Assembly (NCBI GenBank): GCA_950295325.1
Contig: OX485804.1
Coordinates: 27,218,001 to 27,282,000 of the forward strand
DNA: 64,000 nt
Direction: 5' to 3'
Source: Polytrichum commune
Taxonomy: Eukaryota > Streptophyta > Polytrichopsida > Polytrichales > Polytrichaceae
A program made the position numbers and the translations under genes. The notes beneath the pieces are model-generated. The model saw only the letters and a list, made by a program, of their open reading frames with translations, searched no databases and was not told the origin of the DNA. Positions 1 to 11,248 of the stretch are shown here, in pieces. Within the stretch, counting starts at the first letter, position 1. Each line of letters begins with the position of its first letter.

Positions 1-1
1 A

Positions 2-586
2 TATTCACTGTATGGATCCTATTTATATTGCATCAACATTTGCATGACTATGCTCCCAATGTATGGACCATGTAAGTCCGCCACTCTTTGTTGTACAATT
101 ATTGATCCATGTACATATATGTCAAATGTGTCGTCGGGACAAGTTGGAGGCAAACCCCACCCCCCCAAGCTCATTTTGGAATTCTTGAAGAAAATGCAAT
201 CCCGTGATCCAGATGCTCCTTCAGACCCCCAAATGGGAGAGATGTGTATTGACGATGAGTTTAACTTCTTAGCACATGCGATTGATGTGTGCATGGGAAA
301 TTTCCTTCGACTACAAAAGACCATGACCACTGCTCTAGAGAGATATGAGGGATGTCTCATGATTGGAATGGATATACACATGCTTGGGAGAGTGGTTCGT
401 GCTGCTTTGCAAATTAGGCTCAACGTCCAACAACTGGAGTTTATCGACCACCATATCCCAAACTTGTGGTTAATGGAGATAGTTATGTGGGAAGCCACTC
501 AAGAAATCGAACCTCATCTGGAATACCTGCATCATCTTGACATAGATATGATGATCAACCATGTCAATAACTTATCAATAAATTAA
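2..586 (+). CDS. Unidentified ORF, open at the left window edge
   Basis: The frame is open from the first bases of the window to a TAA at 584-586, about 194 codons, so the true start may lie outside. The first ATG in frame is at 44. I do not recognise the product. It is rich in Met, His and Leu, with a moderately acidic middle section and no signal peptide, membrane helix or zinc cluster that I can see. The opposite strand is also open for 159 codons, which weakens the coding case. It could be an exon of a host gene or a transposon-derived protein. It is listed because its length is unusual for this AT-rich neighbourhood. Confidence 0.3.
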   Translation, partial: YSLYGSYLYCINICMTMLPMYGPCKSATLCCTIIDPCTYMSNVSSGQVGGKPHPPKLILEFLKKMQSRDPDAPSDPQMGEMCIDDEFNFLAHAIDVCMGNFLRLQKTMTTALERYEGCLMIGMDIHMLGRVVRAALQIRLNVQQLEFIDHHIPNLWLMEIVMWEATQEIEPHLEYLHHLDIDMMINHVNNLSIN

Positions 587-3500
587 CATACTTTCATCCT
601 AGACTTTTATAAAACACATGTAGAATGATCCCATATTAACTCATTTAACTATGTTTATACTTAGAATGTCACAAGATTTTATCCTTAGAAGTCTTCTAGC
701 ATAGACCTTTAGGGGCTCAATTGAATCATGACATTGGCCAACATTTCCCATTGATTGTATGACAATTTATTTTCATTCAATAAAAGCAGCAGTCTTGCGT
801 ATTTGAACGTTCCCCTCACTCTGGTTCTCAATGTATAGTTGTCATTGGTAAACAATCTTTATGATGCAAAAATCCATGTGTTTCAAAGCATGCATGCATG
901 GGTTGTACTCACCGGTGTGTTCCTGGTGTGTTCCCTATATGTTCCCAATGAGTTTCCCACTATCTTCATAATAGTCCCAAAATTGTGCTAAAGTCCCAAA
1001 ATGTTTAATATAGTGTTGTTGTCACATGTCCGAATGGGTCTCCGAATGGTGGAGAGATAAATTTGTGGGCATTGTGTACCTTAAAGCAACACTTCTAGCT
1101 TATATCATGATTTCAAGTGTGTTAAAATCATTAAAAAATATGAAAAGTTATCCACGAAATCAAGACCAAAAATAAGGTCAAATTTAAAATAAAATCATAT
1201 GAGCTGTTGACTTGACCCCTAACTTCCCAAGCAACTTATTTTTGGTTGATGGATAATATCTTCCCTACATTAACCCATCTAACTCATTCATTCGCAATTA
1301 CCATAACTATAAACATCAGGTCAACATGGATGTCACCCACATGCACATGACCCACTCAATTTGGAGATGATTAGAATGTGGAAAAAAAAAAGTCAAAATA
1401 GGAAGTTGTCTTGTTTTTGTTGTGTTGGGAGTCCATATGAGGTTGTTGACTCAAATCAATGGTTGCCACTCCAATGCAAACTTTACATGAATGTTGATGA
1501 TGTTTATTCTGGTAAAAGTGATAATTTTTTGTTTAAGTTCATGTAAAAAAGGCCTTTGTGCTTACATCGACCACTCAATTTAACATTTAGACACTCTTTA
1601 AATTTTTAAAGAATTCTTTGCATATATGTGGTCAGAAGTATGGGACAATTTATATTCTCCAAATGCAAAGTGGCTAACCTATTGTGGTGTGCACAATTTG
1701 GCGTGAGAATTTGTGGAAGTGCTCAGCTATTGAGTTTTTCCATCTAGTGGACCCAGGACTCTTAATATCATACATGAACTAACATGAGTGTAAGAAGGGG
1801 TATTATTTCAGGCATTAGTGTACATAATTATATAAGGGAGAGGTATTTTTTGCCTCTAGTGTGTACATTAAAAAAAGCGACTAAGAATGTTGAAGTAAAG
1901 GTAGATGTACATAAGGGGGCCCTATAGTTTACAAAAATAATTTGACAATAGATGTGTTAGTTCCATCCAGTTCACATTTTCATCCATTTTTGTCATATGG
2001 TAACAACCCTCAATAACTACCTTGTCAATTTTTGTTGGGGATTGCATTTGGATTTTAGGTTCCTACAAACTAAAGGCTCATGGGCTCCCTTGAGTTTTTA
2101 TCTATGGATTGTGGCTAAGTTAATGTGCTCTCTTGTCTTTGTTTGCTTGATGCAAACGTTGAGTTGCATGTTATGGATGAAAAATGTTCAATGAATCTCT
2201 TATTGGAAAGTAAAAATGCTTATTTAATTTGAGGTTTATAGTTTCTATATGTAATGGAGGCATTTAGTACATTACATTGGAAAACATTTAGTACATTACA
2301 TTGGAAAACTTAGTATAATTAGATGAGTCCATTTTCTAGCCTACTGTTAGTATTTATACATTTATTTTTCTCTATAAACTCCTCATAAATATGGGGTTTA
2401 ATTTCAATACTGACCCACACATGTCATTTAGGTTTCCAATGAAGAGTCCATCCCTGGGCTAGTGGATCACACAAGCCTTCCACTCATTTTCCAAGTAAAT
2501 TTGATTGGGCAAAGGATTTTTTTTTTAATTTAAAAAATAAAAATAAAAACTATATATATATATAAGTTTTTGGGAGGGGGACAAAACATGGCATTTTCTT
2601 GTGCATCCCTTCCGTCAATTGTTATAATCTAGATAAGTACAAAGGATTATTCATGCTCATTTTTTCTCTTGAAGTAGCTCATCTGCCATGTTTCAAGATC
2701 ATACAGACTAATCCCATTTTAACCTCAAACTTGCCCATGATAATTCCACAACCAATATTCAATGAAATGCACTCAAAACAACCCTTTCCCATGCTTCAAA
2801 AGTTACGGGTTAATACAATGTTACACTAACCACGACACAACTATGAACGAGGGTGAAGTCACCCCACAAATGACGGTATGAAGTTCAAATACGTATGTAT
2901 GTGCAATGAGTCAAGCGCTCAAGGATTAAGCCTTAAAGGTGTTGATATGTGTTCGATGGACTATGCAATCTATTATACGAGCCCCGTATGAGTGAGTTGC
3001 GATATTTTACTTGGTCTATGAGATTGAATCTATGTATTCCATGACTACCACATATGCAATCATATGTAACAACGATGATATGGTTGGTACTATGTATTTG
3101 AGTCTAGGTCATTGATATGAGCCCAAATCTCTCAACATTATTTAAAATTACATATATATTCCGAATGTGCGTGCTCCAGATATAAGAATGCAATCAAGAC
3201 AAATGAGTATAATTGTCAATTTAAGCTGAAAAAATAACAACTGGTCAACTTAAACAACTCGGTATGACATCTTGAGGCCCATAATGAGCTAGGCTTGGAG
3301 TTTCAATCATGTATGGAGCTAACTCATTTGCAAGGTGTGAACTACGTATTTGATGGGTTAAGGCCTTACACAAGCCTTAGGGGGTAAGGTCAAAGCATCC
3401 ATCCTCAACCAAATCCATGTAACCTCTCACTAGGGTTGTGTATTGCCGACATCGATGAGATTTATATTTGTTAGGTGAACGGAGGTAAGGTTTATGTGGT

Positions 3501-4561
3501 GGTGGCTTGTGACTCTCATACGAGTTTTGACAACTGTCATGACCAAGCATTAGCATTTATATGAGCAGTTATCGGTTAACCTATAGATTGACTGTGTGCT
3601 ACCCTAAAGTTTATTGCTTTGAAATTTGTAGCAATTTTCATGTTCCTAAACAAAACAAAAATTATATTTGCATTCTCCTTAGATTTCTTATTTCTTATCC
3701 TCTTTGCAAGAAAGAAAATTCCATGCTACTACTCCTTCTATACAAATGTAAACTCTCTTATTTTATCAGTTATAGATGCCTCAACTTTAGAGTAGTTTAT
3801 AACTTGTGTTATAAAAAAAAAGTTCTCAATGGTATTATGGAGAAATATATTGTTGAATAGAAGTTGCAAGGTATCATCAAACACTTAGCATAAATAAGGT
3901 GTTTTCATGACAACCACAAATGACACAAACTGGGTTTGAGCCGAAACTTTAACAACGTGAGGCTTGGGGCTTGTGTTGAGAGTTGGGTCGAGCAAAAAGC
4001 TACACCTACCTTGTAACACAAGTCCTAATTTTTATTGCAAAAAATAATCAAGATCTAGCTTTTATGAATATAAACCATACTTTAATCTAGGGGTCAACAC
4101 TCCTCAAAAATTAGAAACAACGTGCGGCAAAAGGTAAGGTTTTATAATTGATGGTATCTAAAGAATTGAAGTTGTTTCAAAATAAAATAGGCCCCACACA
4201 TGAGTTTAAAACAATGTAGGTTCTTATAAACTCCATGACATTTAGTTTACAATATTCTAAGATATCATGGTATAAAGAATTACAAAAGGGTTGTATGCAG
4301 TCTGAGTTTCATCAATCAACTTAGAGATGTCATTGGTTTATGGTTCCGCGATAAATGCAATTCGTATTGTTCTTGAGTGCATATCTATTGTGTGTGTGTG
4401 TGTGTGTGTGTATTTTATACTGTGGCTTTATGATATTTCTTTCAGGCTAAACCGCATTCCAACGAATTATTGGCTCTATGTTTTGAAATGAGCCTAACTT
4501 TGGCCTTAGTCGTTCAACGGACTAGAATTGGCCACGTGTGGAGGATAATCATAGAGGATAG
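587..4561. other. AT-rich intergenic DNA without a supportable gene
   Basis: No ORF here exceeds 100 codons and none resembles a known family. Contents are low-complexity tracts: an A/T-rich run with TATATATA near 2520-2565, and a (TG)n microsatellite at about 4389-4411. A short direct duplication of the phrase ACATTTAGTACATTACATTG lies near 2255-2305. No transposon ends or structured RNA were recognised. Confidence 0.5.
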
Positions 4562-4566
4562 CACTC
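4562..4566. repeat. Target-site duplication CACTC, left copy
   Basis: CACTC sits immediately before the TATGATCCC start of the Ty3 5' LTR. The same five bases follow the end of the 3' LTR at 22865-22869. A matching 5-bp duplication is what Ty3/Gypsy integrases leave. It also fixes the LTR termini. Confidence 0.85.
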
Positions 4567-4902
4567 TATGATCCCAAAATGGTTGCTCATATTTGTTTTA
4601 TGCTTAGAATTTACTTAGAATTGCATTCGGAGTGTTATTGAAACAATTAAAAGTATAAAAAGAGTGAGGCTTGGTGCGGGTTATGTTTTGGGCCTTAAGC
4701 CTATTTTGTGTGATTAATTAGAAGCTTAGTGGCATTAGGAAGAGTTTGGGATGAGTGAGTAGTATTGGTGAGGCAAAGAGAAGTGCCTTGGATTTAAATG
4801 TTTGATTTAGAAAACGTTTGTGTTGATTTAGGGGGTGAGGGTTTAGTGGATAGGATAAGGTCCTACTAAGTAGGAGAAGGTTAAGGGGTTGTGGTCTTGG
4901 GT

Positions 4903-4904
<2 letters not shown>
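4567..4904 (+). repeat. Ty3 5' LTR, left part
   Basis: These 338 bases match 20947-21284 with two differences seen by eye (TATGATCCC versus TATGAGCCC, and GGGATGAG versus GGGGTGAG). A TATA-like AAGTATAAAAAG lies near 4651-4662 and may be the LTR promoter. The LTR is cut at GTGC/TCTCTC by the nested element. Confidence 0.9.
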
Positions 4905-4921
<17 letters not shown>

Positions 4922-4945
<24 letters not shown>

Positions 4946-6041
4946 ATCTTGCTCTTGTTTAAAGCCATATATTTTGTTTAAGCTTGTATTCCTTTACTTT
5001 ATACCTATCATGCACACATAAATAAAAAAGTAGTTACTGTATGGACTAAGTGTTCATAAGTATAGATGAATGATACAAGGTGACTAGGGTTAAGGATGTA
5101 GAACACATCCCTAACACGTGGTAAAATTAGGGTTGTACAGAACTTACCTTGGGTAAGATCTCCAATATAAACCCGTAAACCCTAAAAGAGGCTCTTTTTT
5201 ACCATTCGCACAAGGGCTTGGTGAGGTAACTTGGAGCACACTTGCTGGGATACTAGATACGTGTGCTAAGTGAAGTAGAGGATACTTAGGCTATTCACAA
5301 AGGAGAGCATTCTACTTGTGGTGATACAATCATGGCTAAAGAACAGGTTTGAACACCCATTTGACATTTTGTAATGAGTGTTACTACTAGCAATACTAAT
5401 ATGCATGTAATGTAAGTTTGATGTGTGTGACATGGATAACAACTGGGTCCTGCTGTTATTTACCTCGTGTACGTAACTAATCCTCAATTATTTGTTGGTT
5501 GGTTGCATGGGCACAGGTGAGGCAGGCCCTTCACACTTACAATACTACGAAGTATTGTGAATATGACATTTTATGTATTCCTTTTGGTTGATACTACTAG
5601 GCATATCTCCTGGTATGTTTTCCATATATATAATAGTTAGGGTACATCCTTGTTGGAGCAATGCATGAAGAGAGGTAATTAGATCTACAAAGGTATGATG
5701 GGGTCAGCCACAATTTGTTTTTGAGTACTTAGGAACTATGTATGAGTACTGAAACCCTAAGTATGATACAAATACTTATGAAAGTACAGTATATCGCATT
5801 ATTACATGTTTGTATTGTTTACATACAAATAGACATGGGCGTTTACAAAGAGCATTGAACATACTTAGCCTTAAAACGATATGATGAGAAGGTTTGATTT
5901 GAGGTAATGAGGGTTATGAAAAAGTTCCCACCCACCCACCCACCCTTGCATTGCAATGAAGAAGACATTGAAGGATTAGGCCTCTGAAAAGAGGAAGTTC
6001 AAGCTTTGCAAAAAGCGTTGAAAAGTCAGCTCTCTCTGGAT
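4922..6041 (+). repeat. Left terminal direct repeat (pLTR) of the nested element
   Basis: It begins in a CT microsatellite (left tract about 4904-4942, longer than the right tract at 10129-10149) and ends at CTCTCTCTGGAT. It contains CCACCCACCCACCC near 5928-5945 and a 73-codon minus-strand frame that is identical in both copies and probably meaningless. The ends are not TG...CA. No hammerhead ribozyme core (CTGATGA with GAAA) was found on either strand. Confidence 0.88.
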
Positions 6042-6171
6042 TATCCTTTAGTGGTGTGGAAACCACTACCTAGTCCTTCATATTCTTCTGAAGTTGCTTT
6101 ACATGTTCTGTGGCTGACTAACGTCGCAGAACCATAACAAGGGACCGGCATGGAACAGCGAGCTCGTAGGA
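6042..6171 (+). other. Leader between left pLTR and ORF1
   Basis: These 130 bases follow the repeat. GTGGTGTGGAAACCAC near 6050-6066 can fold into a short hairpin. No tRNA-complementary primer-binding site beginning TGG was recognised directly after the repeat, which argues against a conventional LTR retrotransposon. An out-of-frame ATG at 6150 precedes the ORF1 ATG at 6172. Confidence 0.45.
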
Positions 6172-7704
6172 ATGGGGTACGGCCCACCACTACCGGCACC
6201 CATACCTGCGGTGCAAACCACTATATCTACCATAGATTTACCCGAACTGCACAGATTTGTACAAGACAGTGACAATGCAGCACTTACAAACGGCGAAGAA
6301 GAAGGTGGGCATACACCACTTCTCCTGGATTCACTTGACCTAGCATTGTGGACGTCACTATTTATTACTGCAACCACAGATCCAACCAAAACCTTGGCCA
6401 ACATCAAGTCTGCACAGACTAGACTAGGTGATTTACTGATACAGGATGAAATCGAAGCTACAAAATCAATCGGGTTATGCTCGATGATTGAGGAAACCCT
6501 CAAGCTGGCCAATAAAGATGCGCTGGAAGCAAACTCGTCGCACACGGCAGTGGTAGCAACCAGCGATGGCAACGGAGCTAACAGCACCGTTCACCCATTA
6601 CTGGCAAAACTGAAGATCTCCACCATGGAGATGGCTGCTCTAGAGGATTTCACCGAGGACATCAATTCTTCGCAGGCGGAGAAAGATAAGCAGACCATGG
6701 TCAATACCAGGGGTCCCTTAGTACCCGTCAAACCGCCACGCTGTGTGGAGCTCCTCGTCGCCGACCACCAACATCGAATGTGGGCAATCGGGAACACGAA
6801 CCTGATCGCACCAATTTCGATCGTCATGTGGAAAACCTGGGCTGGCCTCTCGGATTCGGAGATAGAACAATGCAAACAGCAGGCACTTAATAACATTGGC
6901 GTGCTACGTGCTCCAGTGGACTTGCTGCCGGCCTTCTCTCTTAACATGTTCGAGCATTCTAAATGCACGACTACAGAAGTGAAGCTGCACACTAAACAGG
7001 ATCTACCCACGGGCTATAACAGAAAAGAGTCTCACCTAGCGGAGCTCTGGAATGTTCAAAGACCCTATATGAGATGCTTGTGCAATCCTAGGGCGATCAG
7101 TGGGTGCAAAGGATCCATAGTCTGGTTTGACCATGCCATTTGGACAATGGTTAACAAGCTAGACATGTTCTTCCCGAATCAACCAACCAATAACACCAGG
7201 TTCGCTGCTTTCATGCTGTGGCTCAGCAGCGCAGCAAAAATCGCAGTAAAGGTTGCAGTAGTGTTCCACATTGGAAGAGAACACATGGTGACAGCGGCGA
7301 CACAACTCGCTGATAATTCTAACCAGAAACTACTACCTGACCTAAGCGATGCTCCACTGGCTATCAAAATCGAACGACTCCTGAGAGGGCCAAAATTCTC
7401 TCTGCTGCACCCAGGATCACCGAGCCCTGCGCCATCGCCGTTCAAGAAACAGCGACTCAACCTCAATACCTCACCCTCACAGCAGGGTGCACAGGGAGGG
7501 CGCGGTAGATCTCCAAATGGTCGCGGGTTTACTCCCCGAGGTGGGAGGTTTAGGGGTCGCGGCAATGACCGCAGCTTCCATCCGCGTGACAGCTCGCAGG
7601 GGACACCACCCGGCCAAGCCAGGGCAGCAACCACCGAAAATACACAGGGAGCAGGTGGCCAGTCCCCGCTCCGAGGACGTGTTCTATTGTGGGATGGGAT
7701 TTAA
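6172..7704 (+). CDS. ORF1: gag-like protein with RG-rich C-terminus
   Basis: An uninterrupted 510-codon ORF lies between the left terminal repeat and the RT ORF. The N-terminal third is acidic and Ser/Thr-rich, and the middle (about residues 180-400) looks globular. Residues about 415-480 are Pro/Ser then Arg/Gly-rich, with RGG- and GRG-type repeats typical of RNA-binding tails and of nucleocapsid-like regions. No CCHC knuckle is present. By position and composition it is probably the structural, RNA-packaging protein of the element; this is inference. Codon use is more GC-rich than the flanking DNA. It is followed by ORF2 in the +1 frame, separated by stops at 7745-7747 and 7757-7759. A DNA-binding ORF of another transposon type cannot be excluded. 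Confidence 0.72.
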   Translation: MGYGPPLPAPIPAVQTTISTIDLPELHRFVQDSDNAALTNGEEEGGHTPLLLDSLDLALWTSLFITATTDPTKTLANIKSAQTRLGDLLIQDEIEATKSIGLCSMIEETLKLANKDALEANSSHTAVVATSDGNGANSTVHPLLAKLKISTMEMAALEDFTEDINSSQAEKDKQTMVNTRGPLVPVKPPRCVELLVADHQHRMWAIGNTNLIAPISIVMWKTWAGLSDSEIEQCKQQALNNIGVLRAPVDLLPAFSLNMFEHSKCTTTEVKLHTKQDLPTGYNRKESHLAELWNVQRPYMRCLCNPRAISGCKGSIVWFDHAIWTMVNKLDMFFPNQPTNNTRFAAFMLWLSSAAKIAVKVAVVFHIGREHMVTAATQLADNSNQKLLPDLSDAPLAIKIERLLRGPKFSLLHPGSPSPAPSPFKKQRLNLNTSPSQQGAQGGRGRSPNGRGFTPRGGRFRGRGNDRSFHPRDSSQGTPPGQARAATTENTQGAGGQSPLRGRVLLWDGI

Positions 7705-7759
7705 ATGGAATGTGAGCTTACTTAAGCAAGTTTTACACTACTCTTAGGATGCATCCTAA

Positions 7760-9937
7760 CAGCTAGTTGGCTATAATTTTGAACTCACAGAGACAGGTCA
7801 CACATTACGACATAATGCACTTGGACGCCGTTATGTGTCACGTGACAAGAATACGGATCGAACTGGGATAGTACACGTAAACTACTGCAGTAGGGCATTA
7901 GAGTGGGTGAATATAAAACAATTATTCTCAGAGGTGTTCACTCAGTTGTCAATACCACATATTGTACCTTTTTTGCTTAACATTATGTTCGCTTGGAATT
8001 TTCTGCCTAATGTCTCCAAAGTTTGTTATAGACCTGCTTTAGTATTCAAAGATTTCAATGTGGGTGCACACATGACGGGCTCATACGAATGTATATGTAA
8101 CAGTTCTAAGAGACTGATACAGTTTCTAGACCCAGATACCATAGATGATACCAATGGTGATCCAAGGATGCATGTACGCACCATGGATACAACCATAATA
8201 CATCACCATGGATTAAGAGAAGCAGTGACCTTAGGATTGAATCACATACCTTTACGAAATACTAATATACGTGAGACTGTCCAAGTGGTAATGGATACGT
8301 TTGAACAGGTTTGCCGACTTTTGAAAGTAGACGAACTTATTGACGTGGACATGGCATCTAAAATCGTTCGAGCAAGGTCAAGAGACAAACTGTTATCAGC
8401 CATAAAAGAAAATCTTTTTGGCTTCAGGTATTCAAAACCATACCTCTTCTCTGAAAAGGCAGTGGAAAATGAATTGTCTTGGCTCATGAAGCATGTATTC
8501 ATATCGGGACTAGATAAAGCAACTAGTAATGCTTGTTTCATATGCATTACTCACATAAGAAATCAAGCCTTGATAAGACTCAACAGTCCTGATTTTGAAC
8601 CATGCCAACATGACAATGCATGGGACTCTGTAGAGGATGTCACAAACAAGGTAAAGATGGAATTGAAATCCCTCTTACCCGAACTACCCATACATGAGGA
8701 AGAACTTCCTTATATAATGGCGATATACAAAGTCCACAAAATGAAATATAGGTGGATCTCCAATGCATTTGGGACCCTATATGTAAATATTGCCACACTC
8801 CTTACCATATCAACTATGGCACTACTTGATGAGGTAAAGGAATGGGCTACTCTCACGGTCAAAGGGTATAGTAATTTCCTTGGTATTGACACGTCAATAT
8901 ATTGGATTATAGACTCAATTACAGATTTTACCTTAAACATTCCTGAAAGTATCAACAACATATATGTTGCTGATATAACAAGATGTTTCGAGTCTATTCC
9001 AATTTCGGGCAAAGATACATTATATGACGCTATGGAGTTTATCACTCAAATTGGTATATCCAATATGAAACGAAAACATCCTAAATCTGAACACCTCCTC
9101 TGGGTTAGGATTAACGACAAAGGAGTTACCACTAAAGCACTATGGGCATCTAAATGCCCTAAGTATGGGGAATGGTTCCCAATACCAATCCCTAAATTCC
9201 TACAAATTCACAAATGGTTGACAACTAACTGTTATGTACGATTGGGAGACCAGGTATGGAAACAGGTACTCGGTATACCCATGGGTTTTTCATGTTCGCC
9301 TCTTTGGTGTAACTTATATCTCATGTCATATGAGATTAAGTTTATACAGAGGTTAGCTAGACTTGGACAAACAACAATCCTAGCTAAATTTAAGTACGCA
9401 TTTCGATATATCGATGACTTGTGTTGGATTAACGTGGGTGAGGCTAATATGTTCCTCGATCCTACACAACCAAGACACAGAGATAATCCATTATGGATCT
9501 ACCCATTGGATATTATTGAAATCAAGACTGAAGTGTCTCAGTTTTCATTAAACCATCCACAGTCTGGCATCAAAGCACATTTTATGAATGTGTTAATCAC
9601 TGTTACAGACGAGGACGCTGGTCTATTCATCATGCAGAAGTACGATAAACGATGTGAGTTACCATTCAGTTACTCTCAGTTTATAAAATTCAAGTCGAAC
9701 AGACCGGTTAAACAGGCTTACAATGTGGTTATTTCCCAAACTGTACCCATACTATACCTATCAAGCAACCAGGACGTAGCTTTGCAGGAGATAAGAGCTC
9801 TGTTCACAGTGCTATCTGCTAATGGGTTCCGCAGTACCAAACTACAACAAATAGTGATTAAGTTCCTGACTAACAACCACTTTCCTGCGTTGCGATTTAA
9901 TAAAGACCATCTTCTGCAACTGCTGCAAGGTATGTAA
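7760..9937 (+). CDS. ORF2: Penelope-like-type reverse transcriptase, catalytic residues intact
   Basis: The frame is open for 725 codons from 7760 to the TAA at 9935-9937. There is a GTG at 7835 and the first ATG is only at 7985. Residue numbers below count from the GTG. RT motif A carries Asp about 380 (VADITRCFESIP), motif B is GIPMG at about 480, and motif C is YIDD at 525-528, so all three catalytic aspartates are present. The surrounding blocks, including WIIDS before motif A, the YPLD segment after motif C and the YDKR segment downstream, match my recollection of Penelope-like or related non-LTR RTs found across eukaryotes. The protein ends soon after the thumb-like region, with no nuclease or RNase H. 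It would copy the element's RNA, probably primed from a DNA end at the target. An unusual start, stop readthrough or splicing must join it to ORF1 or initiate it. The exact RT clade is uncertain. Confidence 0.8.
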   Translation, partial: QLVGYNFELTETGHTLRHNALGRRYVSRDKNTDRTGIVHVNYCSRALEWVNIKQLFSEVFTQLSIPHIVPFLLNIMFAWNFLPNVSKVCYRPALVFKDFNVGAHMTGSYECICNSSKRLIQFLDPDTIDDTNGDPRMHVRTMDTTIIHHHGLREAVTLGLNHIPLRNTNIRETVQVVMDTFEQVCRLLKVDELIDVDMASKIVRARSRDKLLSAIKENLFGFRYSKPYLFSEKAVENELSWLMKHVFISGLDKATSNACFICITHIRNQALIRLNSPDFEPCQHDNAWDSVEDVTNKVKMELKSLLPELPIHEEELPYIMAIYKVHKMKYRWISNAFGTLYVNIATLLTISTMALLDEVKEWATLTVKGYSNFLGIDTSIYWIIDSITDFTLNIPESINNIYVADITRCFESIPISGKDTLYDAMEFITQIGISNMKRKHPKSEHLLWVRINDKGVTTKALWASKCPKYGEWFPIPIPKFLQIHKWLTTNCYVRLGDQVWKQVLGIPMGFSCSPLWCNLYLMSYEIKFIQRLARLGQTTILAKFKYAFRYIDDLCWINVGEANMFLDPTQPRHRDNPLWIYPLDIIEIKTEVSQFSLNHPQSGIKAHFMNVLITVTDEDAGLFIMQKYDKRCELPFSYSQFIKFKSNRPVKQAYNVVISQTVPILYLSSNQDVALQEIRALFTVLSANGFRSTKLQQIVIKFLTNNHFPALRFNKDHLLQLLQGM

Positions 9938-10128
9938 CTCTTACTACTATTTACAGTATTGCATAAAGGGAGTATATGTAATTGGATACCAATGAATGAT
10001 GTATACAAATCGCATGAGAGTGACAGAGAGAAAAATAAACAGGGTGACTGGTATGCTTACCGTGAGTGGATGCATAACCAGCATCCACTCCTATACACTT
10101 ATGACCTACCAGGGGTTTGGTGGAGGGA
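9938..10128 (+). other. Spacer between ORF2 and right pLTR
   Basis: It is 191 bp long and noncoding in the ORF2 frame. The last codons of ORF2 contain AAGGTATGT, a good 5' splice-site match. A purine-rich stretch, GGTGGAGGGA, directly abuts the right repeat at 10119-10128. It resembles a polypurine tract, but its role is unproven. Confidence 0.4.
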
Positions 10129-11248
10129 CTCTCTCTCTCTCTCTCTCTCCCTATCTTGCTCTTGTTTAAAGCCATATATTTTGTTTAAGCTTGTATTCCT
10201 TTACTTTATACCTATCATGCACACATAAATAAAAAAGTAGTTACTGTATGGACTAAGTGTTCATAAGTATAGATGAATGATACAAGGTGACTAGGGTTAA
10301 GGATGTAGAACACATCCCTAACACGTGGTAAAATTAGGGTTGTACAGAACTTACCTTGGGTAAGATCTCCAATATAAACCCGTAAACCCTAAAAGAGGCT
10401 CTTTTTTACCATTCGCACAAGGGCTTGGTGAGGTAACTTGGAGCACACTTGCTGGGATACTAGATACGTGTGCTAAGTGAAGTAGAGGATACTTAGGCTA
10501 TTCACAAAGGAGAGCATTCTACTTGTGGTGATACAATCATGGCTAAAGAACAGGTTTGAACACCCATTTGACATTTTGTAATGAGTGTTACTACTAGCAA
10601 TACTAATATGCATGTAATGTAAGTTTGATGTGTGTGACATGGATAACAACTGGGTCCTGCTGTTATTTACCTCGTGTACGTAACTAATCCTCAATTATTT
10701 GTTGGTTGGTTGCATGGGCACAGGTGAGGCAGGCCCTTCACACTTACAATACTACGAAGTATTGTGAATATGACATTTTATGTATTCCTTTTGGTTGATA
10801 CTACTAGGCATATCTCCTGGTATGTTTTCCATATATATAATAGTTAGGGTACATCCTTGTTGGAGCAATGCATGAAGAGAGGTAATTAGATCTACAAAGG
10901 TATGATGGGGTCAGCCACAATTTGTTTTTGAGTACTTAGGAACTATGTATGAGTACTGAAACCCTAAGTATGATACAAATACTTATGAAAGTACAGTATA
11001 TCGCATTATTACATGTTTGTATTGTTTACATACAAATAGACATGGGCGTTTACAAAGAGCATTGAACATACTTAGCCTTAAAACGATATGATGAGAAGGT
11101 TTGATTTGAGGTAATGAGGGTTATGAAAAAGTTCCCACCCACCCACCCACCCTTGCATTGCAATGAAGAAGACATTGAAGGATTAGGCCTCTGAAAAGAG
11201 GAAGTTCAAGCTTTGCAAAAAGCGTTGAAAAGTCAGCTCTCTCTGGAT
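10129..11248 (+). repeat. Right terminal direct repeat (pLTR) of the nested element
   Basis: This is the same 1,120 bp as 4922-6041 at constant offset 5207, with no substitution or indel found by eye. It begins CTCTCTCTCT and ends CTCTCTGGAT. Its right edge is not a target-site junction: the element continues into the tail. Confidence 0.88.

Noticed and set aside
5266-5487. 73-codon minus-strand ORF duplicated at 10473-10694
   Set aside because: It is identical only because it lies in the two terminal repeats. It has no domain and the opposite strand is the one transcribed.
7760-9937. GIY-YIG endonuclease domain in ORF2
   Set aside because: No GIY...YIG spacing or the conserved Arg/Glu pattern was visible at either end of the protein.
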